Below are positions 43,301 through 56,756 of a stretch of 64,000 bases of DNA, piece after piece. Source of the stretch: Lingula anatina (taxonomy: Eukaryota > Brachiopoda > Lingulata > Lingulida > Lingulidae); contig NW_019775425.1 in the NCBI RefSeq assembly GCF_001039355.2, positions 857,778 through 921,777 of the forward strand, written 5' to 3'. Below the pieces are notes generated by a model that was not told the origin of the DNA, did not search any database, and was given only the letters and a program-made list of their open reading frames with translations. Both the position numbers and the translations under genes were made by a program. Within the stretch, counting starts at the first letter, position 1, and every line of letters begins with the position of its first letter.

Positions 43301-46300
43301 ATGACATCTAAAAAGTATTCAGATGATCTTGATCTGAGCTTGACTGGGTCTCAGATTTCTGCCCTCTCCTCTAGCCGAAGACCATCATCTGCTTTGGGTG
43401 GAAAAAGACCCTGCTCAGCTTCTGGTGCAAGGGAGAAAACCTCAGCAGTAAGTGTATTTATTACATTTTTTTGTAAAAGTATAGAGATGCTTTTTTTTTT
43501 ACTCAGAAATATATCTAATGTTAAATCAGTCTGCGACGTTAAGCACTAGCCCGAGGCAATTGCCCACCTAAAGTGGCACCGGGCTAGTAAAAAAGTTGAA
43601 ATTTTATAAAACACTAGCCCGAACGGGCTAGTTGTAATTTTGAACCTATTTAACACTCAGTAAGATTTCAAAAATATAAGTCGCCAGTCTTCTTTGCCCC
43701 TGCCTCTAAATTGACGTTTCTAGATAGTATGATATGCCTCTCAGTTGAAGAAAACTCACACCCAGCTCTAACTACTGAATATTGATTAGTTGCTATAAAT
43801 AACTACACTGTAGTTATTTGTAGCAGCAGTCTGTCTAATCAGCGTGTTGGCATCTTTTTATTTGACTAGTTTGTTATCATGACTACAAATTGCTGTCAAT
43901 CAAGAAACTGGATCAGTCCATAATTCCTTGGTACTAGCAACAGGTTCTTTGTCAAAACAACACTATCTCCGTAAGTGTAATGTATGCGTTATCTCATAGA
44001 ACATTTGGGTTAGGACCACCTAGCAGACTGAGGGGTGGAGTATTCTATTTCCTTTTTTGTTTATATTTTTTATTTATAATTTTAATATCCATGAGTAAAT
44101 ACATTTTCCTTTGCTTATTGCCTTTTAAAAACAATAAGACCCTGGCAGTTACATAAATACCCTATGAGCTATTCTTGACAATGTGGGATAGTTCAGTTTA
44201 TGTCATGGCTACCCCTCCATGCTTTGTCCTGGTAATGAATTGAAAAGTTGTTTTTACAAATGTATAACCAAAAGAATTGTAACCCAAAAAATTGTAAGAC
44301 GGTTTGTTTAATGACCCTTACATCACCTATGTATTTTAAATTAGAAGTGACATTATACCGATGTAATTTGGAAATAAATTGTCAGAAAAGAGCCATTGTC
44401 AATAAAAAGAAAAGGAATAAACAAAAAAGTTTCTTATAAAAAATGGATAAAAGGTATTATAAAAATATGAAAAGTAAGGGTAACTATATTCAGCATTACA
44501 AATAAAATTTTTTTTTCAATATTAAAAGAATTAAATATATTTTTAATTAATTTTACCACCCCATCAACTGGAAATTAACCTGATTGACTTTGTTATTCAC
44601 TTGCTCTACTTCTATAATAAGGTTTATAAGAAAGTACAGTATAGTACCACAACTCTTAACAACATCTGCTTAAACTTTTTAAATGAATTATTTAAATTGG
44701 GCTAGTGTTTTTTGGTTCGGCTAGTAAAGTTTGAGAGTCTGCTAGCCCAAAGGGCTAGTAGTCTAAAAAGTTTTTGGCACAGACTGTTATTTGCAAGATT
44801 ATCAGAAATGTGTGGAAATTACACCTACTTTTACCATTGTCAGAGTTTAGCTAATGGATTGGGAAGCAGTGGAAGCAGTTTGTCTGGAGGGGCCAAGAAG
44901 AAACATGCAAGAGGTAAAGCCAGGAATTATTATTATTATTATTATTGTTTCTTAGAAATATTAATATTAATGTTAATTATGCAATAGGATCTGTTATCTT
45001 TGAAAATGATAATTTAAGTCATTGAATATTTGGAACATTATCAGCATTTTTTTTATTCATATTTATATACCTGGTTAACAGATAGCTGAACAAGCAGATT
45101 TAAATTGTTGTGTTAAAAGACCGCTGTATTCATATTTTCCAGGTAGCAGCTTTAATGCACCTTTAAGTCAAAGAAGTGATGATAAGTCTAGTACAGAAAA
45201 AACACCGAGGAAGCTAAAGCCTAGACTTTCATCAGGGTAGGTAATTTTTAGTTATTGCCACATTATTTTCTGTTTAGCAAAGAATCAGTTATTCAAAACA
45301 ACCGCAAATGCTTAAAATTTATAATGGTTAATAAGGCAAATATAAATAAAATTGCTCACAGAGCAAGGACTTCGAAGTATAGGATGAAATACCAGATATT
45401 ACAGTGTAAAAAAGAAATAAGAATCCCCCTCCCCCTCCAGGGACAGCCCAACTACAGAAAATCCAAAGTGCCCATAAGGATCCCTAATTATAATTCTATC
45501 AGTACTGGAATTTCCTCACTCTAATGGTATAGGAGGAGATAGCAGATATTACAGTGTAAAAAGAATTAAGAATCAACAGACCCCTTGTTGCATTAAAAAT
45601 CAAATCAGTTTATTCTGGGTTTGTCATCTATCAACAGAAAGTTTTGAGATGAAAATCTGTAAAATTGTGGCCTCTATCGCCGTACAGAAATTAACCACAA
45701 ACTCATAAAAGCACAAACGACCAAAGCAGTAGACTTGCAAAAAATTTTCGCAAATAAAAATGTGAATGCTTTAGAAGCAACCTGCCATAGCATGAGTTGA
45801 GTTGTTTCCATTTATATTGGATCTCTTTTGTTTCAGAGATGAGTTCTTAGCTCTCTTTGAGAATGCCCAACCCAAGATAAAACAGGCCAGCAGCAAGGCA
45901 GTGAAACCTACAGGGGCCATAAAAGCAGTGCACAATGATTTGGTGAGTAGGTGAAATGCCTCTTGTAAATGTTAATGTTTGTTTTGTTTTGCTCTTTGGA
46001 TTTTGCAGGAGGCAGTAACCGAAATATTTTATCATTGATAAATGTGTTCAGTGAAATATAAAATGTTAAAAGCTAAGCCCTAAGCCCTACTCAATAGTTC
46101 ATAGAAGTTTACAGTGGGGGGAGGGGGGGGGATATCCAAAAGCCACTTATTATCTTGTTATTCAATGCAAGATCTACAACTTGGTAATTTTTATGATGGT
46201 TGAATAGGAGTTATTTCAATTTTCCTAATAATTTGTTTGATTTTCCAGCTCCCCAAAAACAGCCCATTACCTGTCAGTGCTAGAAGTACAAGTACAGTGA

Positions 46301-48756
46301 ATTCACAGTTAACTGACAGATCTGAGACCAACAGTAGACGTCCACACAGTATATTCCATCCTGTCAGTGCCCGGAGCTCAATGACAGTAGACAGTGATGC
46401 AGTTCCAGAAGTCACCCATAGGACGGACCACACTGCAGATGAATGGTTTAGACGATCAGGAGGGTCAGTGGTGACCAGGCAGTCTGTTGAATCAACAAGG
46501 AAGCCTCAGGCTTTGGAACTTGAATCTGTGGTCACTGCAGATGAAGTGGATGAACAGACAGCTGACTCTGCAAGGCTGAATAGTCAGAGACCAAAATCCC
46601 CACCGAAATCTCTTAATCTGAATGCCAATAGCATTGCAAATAATATGAAATCTCCTCCCATGACCTCAGTGGCAAAGACTTCATTTAGTGATATGGAGAA
46701 CTCCTTTCAGAACATAAAACACAAAACTCCGGTGAATCAAGTGAAAAGGAGTCCCAGTACTCCTGTTGGAAGGAACATTGCTGAGGATTATATTAAGACT
46801 GTTAATATGTCTGCAACAAAGATTCAGAGATGGTACAGACGTCAGTGCTCAAGGAGGAAAAGAGGAAGTTCTGTGGAAGTCAGCAGAGCTGGGGAGGCAG
46901 CAATGAAAAGACTATTGCAGCAGAAAAAACAGCAGAGAGAAGAGCAAAAGGACAGAGAACAAAAAGAACTTGCAGCAAAGGAAAGAGCTGAAGAAGAACA
47001 AAAGAAAAGGAGAGAAGAACGGGCACGCCAAGCAAGACAACAGGCTATACAGGTACAGGAATTAATTTTTTTATTTTTTATTTTTTGNNNNNNNNNNNNN
47101 NNNNNNNNNNNNNNNNNNNNNNNNNNNNNNNNNNNNNNNNNNNNNNNNNNNNTGAATGCTTTAGAAGCAACCTGCCATAGCATGAGTTGAGTTGTTTCCA
47201 TTTATATTGGATCTCTTTTGTTTCAGAGATGAGTTCTTAGCTCTCTTTGAGAATGCCCAACCCAAGATAAAACAGGCCAGCAGCAAGGCAGTGAAACCTA
47301 CAGGGGCCATAAAAGCAGTGCACAATGATTTGGTGAGTAGGTGAAATGCCTCTTGTAAATGTTAATGTTTGTTTTGTTTTGCTCTTTGGATTTTGCAGGA
47401 GGCAGTAACCGAAATATTTTATCATTGATAAATGTGTTCAGTGAAATATAAAATGTTAAAAGCTAAGCCCTAAGCCCTACTCAATAGTTCATAGAAGTTT
47501 ACAGTGGGGGGAGGGGGGGGGATATCCAAAAGCCACTTATTATCTTGTTATTCAATGCAAGATCTACAACTTGGTAATTTTTATGATGGTTGAATAGGAG
47601 TTATTTCAATTTTCCTAATAATTTGTTTGATTTTCCAGCTCCCCAAAAACAGCCCATTACCTGTCAGTGCTAGAAGTACAAGTACAGTGAATTCACAGTT
47701 AACTGACAGATCTGAGACCAACAGTAGACGTCCACACAGTATATTCCATCCTGTCAGTGCCCGGAGCTCAATGACAGTAGACAGTGATGCAGTTCCAGAA
47801 GTCACCCATAGGACGGACCACACTGCAGATGAATGGTTTAGACGATCAGGAGGGTCAGTGGTGACCAGGCCGTCTGTTGAGTCAACAAGGAAGTCTCAGG
47901 CTTTGGAACTTGAATCTGTGGTCACTGCCGTTGAAGTGGATGAACAGACAGCTGACTCTGCGAGGCTGAATAGTCAGAGACCAAAATCCCCACCGAAATC
48001 TCTTAATCTGAATGCCAATAGCATTGCAAATAATATGAAATCTCCTCCCATGACCTCAGTGGCAAAGACTTCATTTAGTGATATGGAGAACTCCTTTCAG
48101 AACATAAAACACAAAACTCCGGTGAATCAAGTGAAAAGGAGTCCCAGTACTCCTGTTGGAAGGAACATTGCTGAGGATTATATTAAGACTGTTAATATGT
48201 CTGCAACCAAGATTCAGAGATGGTACAGACGTCAGTGCTCAAGGAGGAAAAGAGGAAGTTCTGTGGAAGTCAGCAGAGCTGGGGAGGCAGCAATGAAAAG
48301 ACTATTGCAGCAGAAAAAACAGCAGAGAGAAGAGCAAAAGGACAGAGAACAAAAAGAACTTGCAGCAAAGGAAAGAGCTGAAGAAGAACAAAAGAAAAGG
48401 AGAGAAGAACGGGCACGCCAAGCAAGACAACAGGCTATACAGGTACAGGAATTAATTTTTTTATTTTTTATTTTTTGTTCTTTTGGAAACTGCATCTCCT
48501 CCTGATACTGATTGCATTGACATTTAAAATATTGTAATGTTTCCAGTTTTAAATACATGTGCCTATCTATTTTTAGGAACTCCAAAAAAAGAGAGAGGAA
48601 AAAAGATTAGAAAACAAACAGATTGTGGAAGAAGAACTAGCAAATTTAGAGGTGATTGTCATTATTCATTGTCATCACTTTGAAATATGTAGCATACTAG
48701 TGTGTGATTCAAGCAAAGGGCCTTATATATACAGCATATACATGTATGTATCTAGT

Positions 48757-48835
<79 letters not shown>

Positions 48836-51800
48836 AAAAACTTTAATAAGGTGAAATATTGTTTTATTAATTTTATTTTATTTTTATTTTTTGCTTTTTG
48901 CTTTTTGCTATTGTTGAAGACTTATTCTATACATGTTTCAGGCCAGTGGAAAGGTTGGCAAGAATTCAAGATCAAATGTTAAAAAGAGACCAGCCAGATC
49001 AAAGAAATCGGACAATAAGACAGCAGAAGACAGTGACTCTGATCCACCACTTAAAACACCAGAAAGTTTCAATAGAAAAGTTGAGGAAATATTCCAGGTA
49101 AGGTGATGCACGTGGCAAAGGAAACCATTTGTACCTTTTCCACATTGACATCTACACCACATATCTTCTTTGGTATGAATTTTGAAACAATCAGCATTGC
49201 TGGTTGAATATTAAGTATATTTACAGGTACTTGTCAGAAGTCCAAATATGATTTTGGATATGATATGAGAAATCCAATTCCCCTTTTTCAGGATAATGGG
49301 CCTCTGAACAATGAAGTAGAATCACAACCTACTGATAGAACTGAAGTCACCAGAGAGGAGGCTGAGGGTGGAGAGGTACAAGGGGCTACAGCAAGGACAG
49401 TTAGTCAGGCAGCAACTAAGACAACTCTTGATGATCTCTTAGAAACTCTGAAAGAATTAGAAGCTGAAGATAAATTCCCATCACCAAAGAATGAAAAGAA
49501 GGCCTGGGGTGTGTTAATATGTGTGGAATATATAAGATTCAGAGCAGAAGTTTTAATGTGTATATAAATTTCAGCTCATTCATGAAGACAGTTTAAATTG
49601 GCATGACCACAGGGCGAAGAACTTGAACAAGAATATCATTTAAACACAATATCCATTTTGCATTGATATATCGAGAGTTTTTATTACAAGTCAAGTAACA
49701 TATGATACCAATGTGCTAAGATTTCAGGTCTTCTTTATGATTAATTCTCATTCTTCTATTTGATTTCCAGCAGAAAGCAATGAAAAACACTCAGGAGGTA
49801 GTGAAGATGAAAGCTACTTGACCTCTGATAAGTTGGAAAAGCTGAATGCCAGGGACAATGTGAAGAAAAGTGGAACTATGACAGAAGACAAATTGAGAAG
49901 TATACTCTCTTTCCTAGATGATGTTGATACTGCAGAGAGGTTGTCTGAAATTGACCACATAAATCAAGAGGTAATAAAAAACCCTGAGCATATTGAAAAG
50001 CTGGAATGTTTTATTCACTTCTGGAATGCATTTGAATTATTTGCCAAGGTTTTGCTTAGAAAATGAGATTATGACAAATTGATATTGCTTATAGACATTG
50101 ACCTGAAATGCAAATGTGAAGTGCCATATTAATATAAGTTACTTGCATTGTTAAAAAAGTTAAGAAATAAAATATGCCATTATTTGTAAAATACTTACCT
50201 TTAGAGACTTCAAATTCCTTATTTATTGCTCTCTTTGCATTATTTTCTAGGATGTTAACCGCCACACAGCGGAGGTGTTTGAGTTGCCACCAATGCTGGT
50301 GCCCTCAGCAGATGAGATAGTACAGATGGAACATGCGTCTGCCGCAGCTGCTGAGGTCACCAACACAGTGTTAGCACAGAAGCTTGAACTAGAGGAGAAG
50401 AAACGTACAGTGGCTATGCTGCAAAAGGCATTGGTATGATTTCTTTGTTGCTGTGCCACTACTGGATACTGTTTTTATAAAAAGTTAACTTTGCCTCCCC
50501 ATAATTTTTATTTTATTTTATTTTATTTTATTTTATTTTATTTTATTTTATTAAAAAAATTTTTTTTTTAACTTGACTGATGCTATAGTTGAATTTAACA
50601 CACCGTAATAGAGCGTTTATTTGCCCTGAAAAACTAATATATTGAAATTTTAATTTTTGACCAGTTTACTGGTTTGAAAAAAAAAATTAATGTAGAAAAA
50701 GAAGTGTATTGTTAAACTAAGCAAATGTAATGTTTGATATTTATCTTAAGTGTTTTGTAGAATAAGTTAGGGATTTGTAATACTGGTCTTTTTTTTTTTC
50801 TTGTTCAGAATCAGCAGCGTGAGCTGACTGTTAGACATGCGAAAGAGACAGAAAAAGAAATGAAAAAGAGATTATTTGTACAGAAGGAAGAATATGAAGA
50901 GGCCATTAAGAGACATTTATCATTTATTGATCAGGTAAGCCCCTTTTAATACCATCATTTCCAAGGGGTTGAAGTTCATAAGTCAGATATTTAATATCTG
51001 TTTTGATTGGGTGCGTCATTTATTTATTTTTTGTTTAAATTTAAAGTTTAGTAGTCATATAGGTCATTTAAAAGGAATAAAAAAATTGTATTTAATATTT
51101 TATATTGATTCAGCTAATTGATGACAAGAAGGTTCTTGGAGAGAGATGTGAGCAGCTTGATAAAGATGTGAAGACTATGGTGAAGAAATACACTGACAAA
51201 ATAAAGAGCCTTGAAGAAAAGTAAGCATTATTACTGGAAGTGTTTTTATCCTTTGTATAAGTATTTGTATGGAGATTTCAGGAATTTTTCATTATGACCA
51301 CCATGAATTAGGGTATGAAATGTATAGTTCCTTGAAAAAGAATAAATTAAACATTAAAACTATCTTTCAGTCATCAGATTGAGATGGACAAAGTGAAAGA
51401 GATGACATCAGCAGCTGAAAAAATTAGGAGGGAAAAGTGGATTGATGAGAAGACCAAGAAAATTAAGGTATTCATTAACATAAGAATTTTTCCTCATTCC
51501 TAAAAATATTACCTTCCTTGTAACATAAATGTGAATATTTTCCCACAGTCTACCTGAAGAGAAGAAATGCTGTTCACTTGTGAATGAATAGGGTACATGA
51601 AGGGCTTGTTGGGGCAGTGGCATGATTAAGTTGTTTTCAAAATGTGTGTGTGTTCTTTCAGGAAATGACGGTCAAAGGTTTGGAACCTGAAATCCAGAGG
51701 TTGATAGCAAAACACAAGCAGGAAATGAAGAAGCTGAAGCAGATTCATGAAGCAGAGTTGTTGAATGCAGATGAGAGAGCTGGAGGACGTTATGTTAGGA

Positions 51801-52792
51801 TGAATGAGGAACTCCGTGAGCAACTGGAAAGGGAGAAAGACATGGCTTGTCAGAGAGAAAGAGAGTTGGCAAGAGACAGGTAACTGAACAATAAAAGAAT
51901 TTGCTTGAATGTACATTTGGCTTTGTATGATATGGTAGCAAAATAAAGCTCTACAGCTTTTTAGCAATAGTTCAGATATGAACTTCAATATTAGAATTCT
52001 CAGTGCAATTCACTATTTTTCACAACTTTAGAATTTAAATAGACCTTAAGAAATCGACCTGACAAAGTAAGACCAGGTTGCAAAGACAGAATCACTGGTA
52101 TTGCAACTTAGTATCTCATAAATTGAAAACAAATGTAATCATGTTTAAGATATGAAAAGCAGCTACAGCAAGAAGAAGAGGCATACCAACAACAGAGGCG
52201 TAGACTCTATCAAGAAATTGCTGAAGAAAAAGAACGTATTGCACAGCAAGCTGCTCGTCAGCGTACTGAGATGGATAAGCTTCAGCGCCAGCTTGAAGAG
52301 AGCCATCAGAATGCAGTGGAAGCCATGAGATCTGAGTATGACACAGCTAGGGAAGAGCAGGAACGCAGGCATGAAGTAAGTATTGAGAACAGTGTGATAT
52401 TTCATTTTATATTTGTGTTATTCTGTAGAATTTTTTTTAACTAGGGGGAGGGTGTTACTAAAATTAATGTTCTGAATCATTATGAAGTAATGGAGATATA
52501 GCACTGAATATAAAAGTATTTGTTGCTGTTTGTTAATTTTCTGATATTTTGTTTTATTTAATACAAATCTCTATATGTATACCAATAATTCAATACAACC
52601 CCTTTATTTTGAACCTTTTGAAAATAGGCAGAAATTAGGGACATGAAAGAGAAAGTAAAATTAGAAAAAGATGCATGGGAAGAAAACTACAAGAAAAAGC
52701 AAGAGACTTGGCTGATTCAAAAAGAAAGAGAATTAAAGGAGCAAGTAAGACGAGAAAGGGACAAAGAGATTGAACTGGTCATACAAAGGCTA
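43301..52792 (+). CDS. CEP131: CEP131 (AZI1) centriolar satellite protein, exons 1 to 16 (exon 16 cut by N)
   Basis: Exons: 43301-43447, 44844-44913, 45143-45236, 45837-45942, 46249-47052 (the last two repeated at 47227-47332 and 47639-48442), 48577-48651, 48942-49097, 49292-49508, 49771-49970, 50251-50433, 50809-50934, 51114-51220, 51371-51467, 51662-51879, 52150-52375, 52628-52792 (cut). With exons 16-19 from the next copy the protein is about 1191 aa (human 1083). The Ser-rich N-terminus includes LDLSLTG and DEFLALFE; an IQ-like motif (ATKIQRWYRR) lies near residue 327; the rest is long coiled coil with AIKRHLSFIDQLIDDKK and EKIRREKWIDEKTKKIKEMTV. CEP131 sits on centriolar satellites and supports ciliogenesis and BBSome traffic. 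The repeated exons cannot both be used: exon 5 ends in phase 0 but exon 4 needs two carried bases. Confidence 0.94.
43527..44786. mobile_element. 1.26-kb inverted-ended element rich in CTAGCCC motifs in CEP131 intron 1
   Basis: The left end CAGTCTGCGAC and the inverse complement of the right end, CAGTCTGTGCC, agree, and both ends carry several CTAGCCC/GGGCTAG blocks within about 110 bp. The interior is AT-rich without a transposase frame. No clear target duplication is visible, so the class is unknown. Confidence 0.5.
45763..47087. repeat. Duplicated CEP131 segment (exons 4-5), copy 1, ends at N gap
   Basis: 1325 bp, colinear with 47153-48477 at a constant offset of 1390. Coding differences sit near 46481-46582 (Gln/Pro, Pro/Ser and Asp/Val in exon 5), with silent changes elsewhere. 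The copy ends at the N gap. Confidence 0.9.
47088..47152. other. Assembly gap (65 N)
   Basis: A run of N separates the two copies of the CEP131 exon 4-5 segment. The second copy starts at its first base after the gap. Confidence 0.99.
47153..48477. repeat. Duplicated CEP131 segment (exons 4-5), copy 2
   Basis: This version, with exon 4 at 47227-47332 and exon 5 at 47639-48442, runs without a break into exon 6 at 48577, so it is the copy connected to the rest of the gene. Offset from copy 1 is 1390 throughout, with no indels seen. Confidence 0.9.
48761..48833. repeat. (TA)n microsatellite in CEP131 intron 6
   Basis: About 36 TA dinucleotides. The two short frames with poly-(Tyr-Ile) are artefacts of this repeat. 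Confidence 0.95.
50507..50552. repeat. (TTTTA)n pentanucleotide repeat in CEP131 intron 10
   Basis: About nine TTTTA units followed by A and T runs. It is likely to be length-variable between alleles. Confidence 0.9.
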
Positions 52793-52793
52793 N

Positions 52794-55700
52794 CTGTTAG
52801 ACATGCGAAAGAGACAGAAAAAGAAATGAAAAAGAGATTATTTGTACAGAAGGAAGAATATGAAGAGGCCATTAAGAGACATTTATCATTTATTGATCAG
52901 GTAAGCCCCTTTTAATACCATCATTTCCAAGGGGTTGAAGTTCATAAGTCAGATATTTAATATCTGTTTTGATTGGGTGCGTCATTTATTTATTTTTTGT
53001 TTAAATTTAAAGTTTAGTAGTCATATAGGTCATTTAAAAGGAATAAAAAAATTGTATTTAATATTTTATATTGATTCAGCTAATTGATGACAAGAAGGTT
53101 CTTGGAGAGAGATGTGAGCAGCTTGATAAAGATGTGAAGACTATGGTGAAGAAATACACTGACAAAATAAAGAGCCTTGAAGAAAAGTAAGCATTATTAC
53201 TGGAAGTGTTTTTATCCTTTGTATAAGTATTTGTATGGAGATTTCAGGAATTTTTCATTATGACCACCATGAATTAGGGTATGAAATGTATAGTTCCTTG
53301 AAAAAGAATAAATTAAACATTAAAACTATCTTTCAGTCATCAGATTGAGATGGACAAAGTGAAAGAGATGACATCAGCAGCTGAAAAAATTAGGAGGGAA
53401 AAGTGGATTGATGAGAAGACCAAGAAAATTAAGGTATTCATTAACATCAGAATTTTTCCTCATTCCTAAAAATATTACCTTCCTTGTAACATAAATGTGA
53501 ATATTTCCCCCACAGTCTACCTAAAGAGAAGAAATGCTGTTCACTTGTGAATGAATAGGGTACATGAAGGGCTTGTTGGAGCAGTGGCATGATTAAGTTG
53601 TTTTCAAAATGTGTGTGTGATCTTTCAGGAAATGACGGTCAAAGGTTTGGAACCTGAAATCCAGAGGTTGATATCAAAACACAAGCAGGAAATGAAGAAG
53701 CTAAAGCAGATTCATGAAGCAGAGTTGTTGAATGCAGATGAGAGAGCTGGAGGACGTTATGTGAGGATGAATGAGGAACTCCGTGAGCAACTGGAAAGGG
53801 AGAAAGACATGGCTTGTCAGAGAGAAAGAGAGTTGGCAAGAGACAGGTAAGAGAGACAATAAAAGGATTTGCTTAAATGTTTGTTTGGCTTTGTATGATA
53901 TGGTAGTAAAATAAAGCTCTACAGCTTTTTTAGCAGTAGTTAAGGTATTAGCTTCAATATTAGAATTCTCAGTGCAATTCAGTTTTTCACAGCTAAAAAA
54001 TTTAAATATGCCTAAGAAATCGGCCTTCAAAGTAAGACCAGGTTGAAAAGACAGAATCACTGGTATTGCAACTTAGTATCCCATAAATTGAAAACAAATG
54101 TAATCATGTTTAAGATATGAAAAGCAGCTACAGCAAGAAGAAGAGGCATACCAACAACAGAGGCGTAGACTCTATCAAGAAATTGCTGAAGAAAAAGAAC
54201 GTATTGCACAGCAAGCTGCTCGTCAGCGTACAGAGATGGATAAGCTTCAGCGCCAGCTTGAAGAGAGCCATCAGAATGCAGTGGAAGCCATGAGATCTGA
54301 GTATGACACAGCTAGGGAAGAGCAGGAACGCAGGCATGAGGTAAGTATTGAGAACAATGTGATATTTCATTTTATATTTGTGTTATTCTGTAGAATTTTT
54401 TTTAACTAGGGGGAGGTTGTTACTAAAATTAATGTTCTGAATCATTATGAAGTAATGGAGATGTAGCACTGAATATAGAAGTATTTGCTGCTGTTTGTTA
54501 ATTGTCTGATATTTTGTTTTATTTAATACAAATCTCTATATGTATACCAATAATTAAATACAACCCCTTTATTTTGAACCTTTTGAAAATAGGCAGAAAT
54601 TAGGGACATGAAAGAGAAAGTAAAATTAGAAAAAGATGCATGGGAAGAAAACTACAAGAAAAAGCAAGAGACTTGGCTGATTCAAAAAGAAAGAGAATTA
54701 AAGGAGCAAGTAAGACGAGAAAGGGACAAGGAGATTGAACTGGTCATACAAAGGCTAGAAGAAGATGCATCTTCATCAAGGGAAGAATGTGAGAGAGCAG
54801 CTGAAAATAGGATAAAGTAAGAATATTTTTTTACCAAAATTGTCATAGACTAATTGATTGAATGTTTCCAATATATAAAAATGTTTGATTTGCGAAATCA
54901 GGATTTTGTAATGGATGTAGGATGTTTTAAAACAGAATATGAAGTACAGATCCTATCTTGCCACCATTATCCATTGAATAAGATTAAATTAGCACCTTGA
55001 TCCAAGTTAGAATGTAAAATGTAAACAAGTTCTATTGATATCAAATATCAGGAGAATCCGAGACAAGTACGAAGGAGAAATCCAAGAACTGGATAGATCG
55101 GAAAGACAAGCCATGGAGAAATACAACGAAATGAAGGTTTGGAAGCTTTTTTAAAGAGTGTTTAAGATTGGTTTCTGTGAAGGGCTAGTATATGGTTTCT
55201 TTGTTGATGTTACCAGTGAAATATGTTTGGGCTGAAAAAGGACAGAATTGAAGACTGTGCAGAGTATTGGTATTGGAAACTTTTTTTCTCTGAAAAATGG
55301 ATTACAATTTTACAATTGGTTGTTTTTTCCCTCTTTGATGTGTATTGTTCATACTTCCCTTTTGTTGTTCCCAGGCAAGGCTCACAGAATATGAAGGTGA
55401 AAATGAAAGATTTAAAGTTCAGCTGAGACAAAAAGACCGTGAAATAGCTGATGCCAAAAAGCTGTATGAGAAGTTAAGCAGTGAGAGAGGACAAGTGACT
55501 GATATTGTCAGGCAGGAATTTGCTGACAGAATTGTTGCTACAGAAGAAGAGTGCAAACGTTTGAAACAGGAAATGGCAGAAATGAAATCTCGTCACAGGA
55601 TTGAACTTGAGAAATCCAAAGAGGAGATTGAACAGATCCACAAAGCCAAAGATGAAGAAATGGAAGAAGTTCATAAAAGGTATATTGTGAAGCATTATTT

Positions 55701-56160
55701 GATATATTAGCGGTTTAAAACATTTTATGATTTCAGCTGTTTTTCAGTGATAAAAACTGAAAGTGACACCATTTGTCATTAGCCTACAATTTAATCATTA
55801 GTTTTTATTAGAAACATAAACTTGCAAGATTTAAATTGAACTAGCTCATAGTTAATTAACATTTTAAATTTGTGACATATTATATATATACGTGCATACT
55901 AAACTTGATAATCATAGAATTAATAATCTTTTTTAACTGATGAACTTTGATATGGTAACGTTTATTTTTATATTACAAATCATAATGGCAAAGGTATTCA
56001 TTTAAATACGTTCTGTAATTATAGAGTAAAACAAGCCATAGCAAAGAAGGAAGAAACAGTAAATCAGCTAAGACAGCAGTACCAAGCAGCAGTGAAGAGA
56101 GCAGACCACCTGGAGGGGCTTTTGGAACAGCAGAGGAAACAATTATTAGGGAAGAAATAA
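52794..56160 (+). CDS. CEP131: CEP131 exons 11-19, second haplotype copy with complete 3' end
   Basis: Exons: 52794-52900 (exon 11, truncated at its 5' end by the N at 52793), 53080-53186, 53337-53433, 53629-53846, 54115-54340, 54593-54816, 55052-55136, 55375-55679 and 56025-56160 with the TAA stop. All phases agree with the first copy. The C-terminal coiled coil ends in KRADHLEGLLEQQRKQ, matching the conserved CEP131 terminus. About the first 650 bp look identical to 50828-51480; beyond that SNPs and small indels appear, including Ala-to-Ser in exon 14. I read this as the alternative haplotype of one gene, not a paralogue: it begins in mid-exon directly after an N and has no exons 1-10 of its own. 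Confidence 0.9.
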
Positions 56161-56750
56161 CATGACTGACTGATTTTTGTCAGCCATATCGATTTTTTTT
56201 AGTTTGCAAATTGCAAATATGATAATCTTTGCTAAGTGTTACAATGAGTTCAGTTTATCCAACTTTGCAAAAGCTTAACTAGTCACTCATTTTGTTTTGC
56301 ATGTTAAACCTATTTTATGCATTAACATGTTGACTGTGATATCATTTTCATTGCACAATGTACATAGTGTGGATTTAAATGGTAAGATGTTTTTTGTTTT
56401 TAGAAATAAGGTTTCTAACTCTACATATTAGATTTTTGTAATCAATGTACAATCTTACTGTACAGAACTTTTGTATGCTTGAATTATATATTTGTATAGT
56501 GGCACCTTTAAGCTAGAACATTGCTTTATGTCATACGGGTTAGTAGTGTGCAGCAATAGAGATTATTTTAGCCACTTCAATTTGTATTTGTAACATGATA
56601 TAATCAGTTAGTGGCTGTAATCATCAAAAGAAAAAATTGTTTTAGTTACTCTAGGCTGTCAACTACAAGGCTTAGAATTTTGGGACCATAGACTTTAGGA
56701 CCCGGGAAACATTTGCAACAAAGCTCAAGTGATTTACTGTTTAAAACAAG

Positions 56751-56756
56751 AATAAA
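56751..56756 (+). terminator. Candidate CEP131 poly(A) signal
   Basis: AATAAA about 590 bp after the stop; a second hexamer lies at 56960-56965. Both are also present in the other copy (near 62889 and 63097). Confidence 0.4.

Noticed and set aside
48625-48982. Frames with long Tyr-Ile repeats
   Set aside because: They are translations of the (TA)n microsatellite in CEP131 intron 6.
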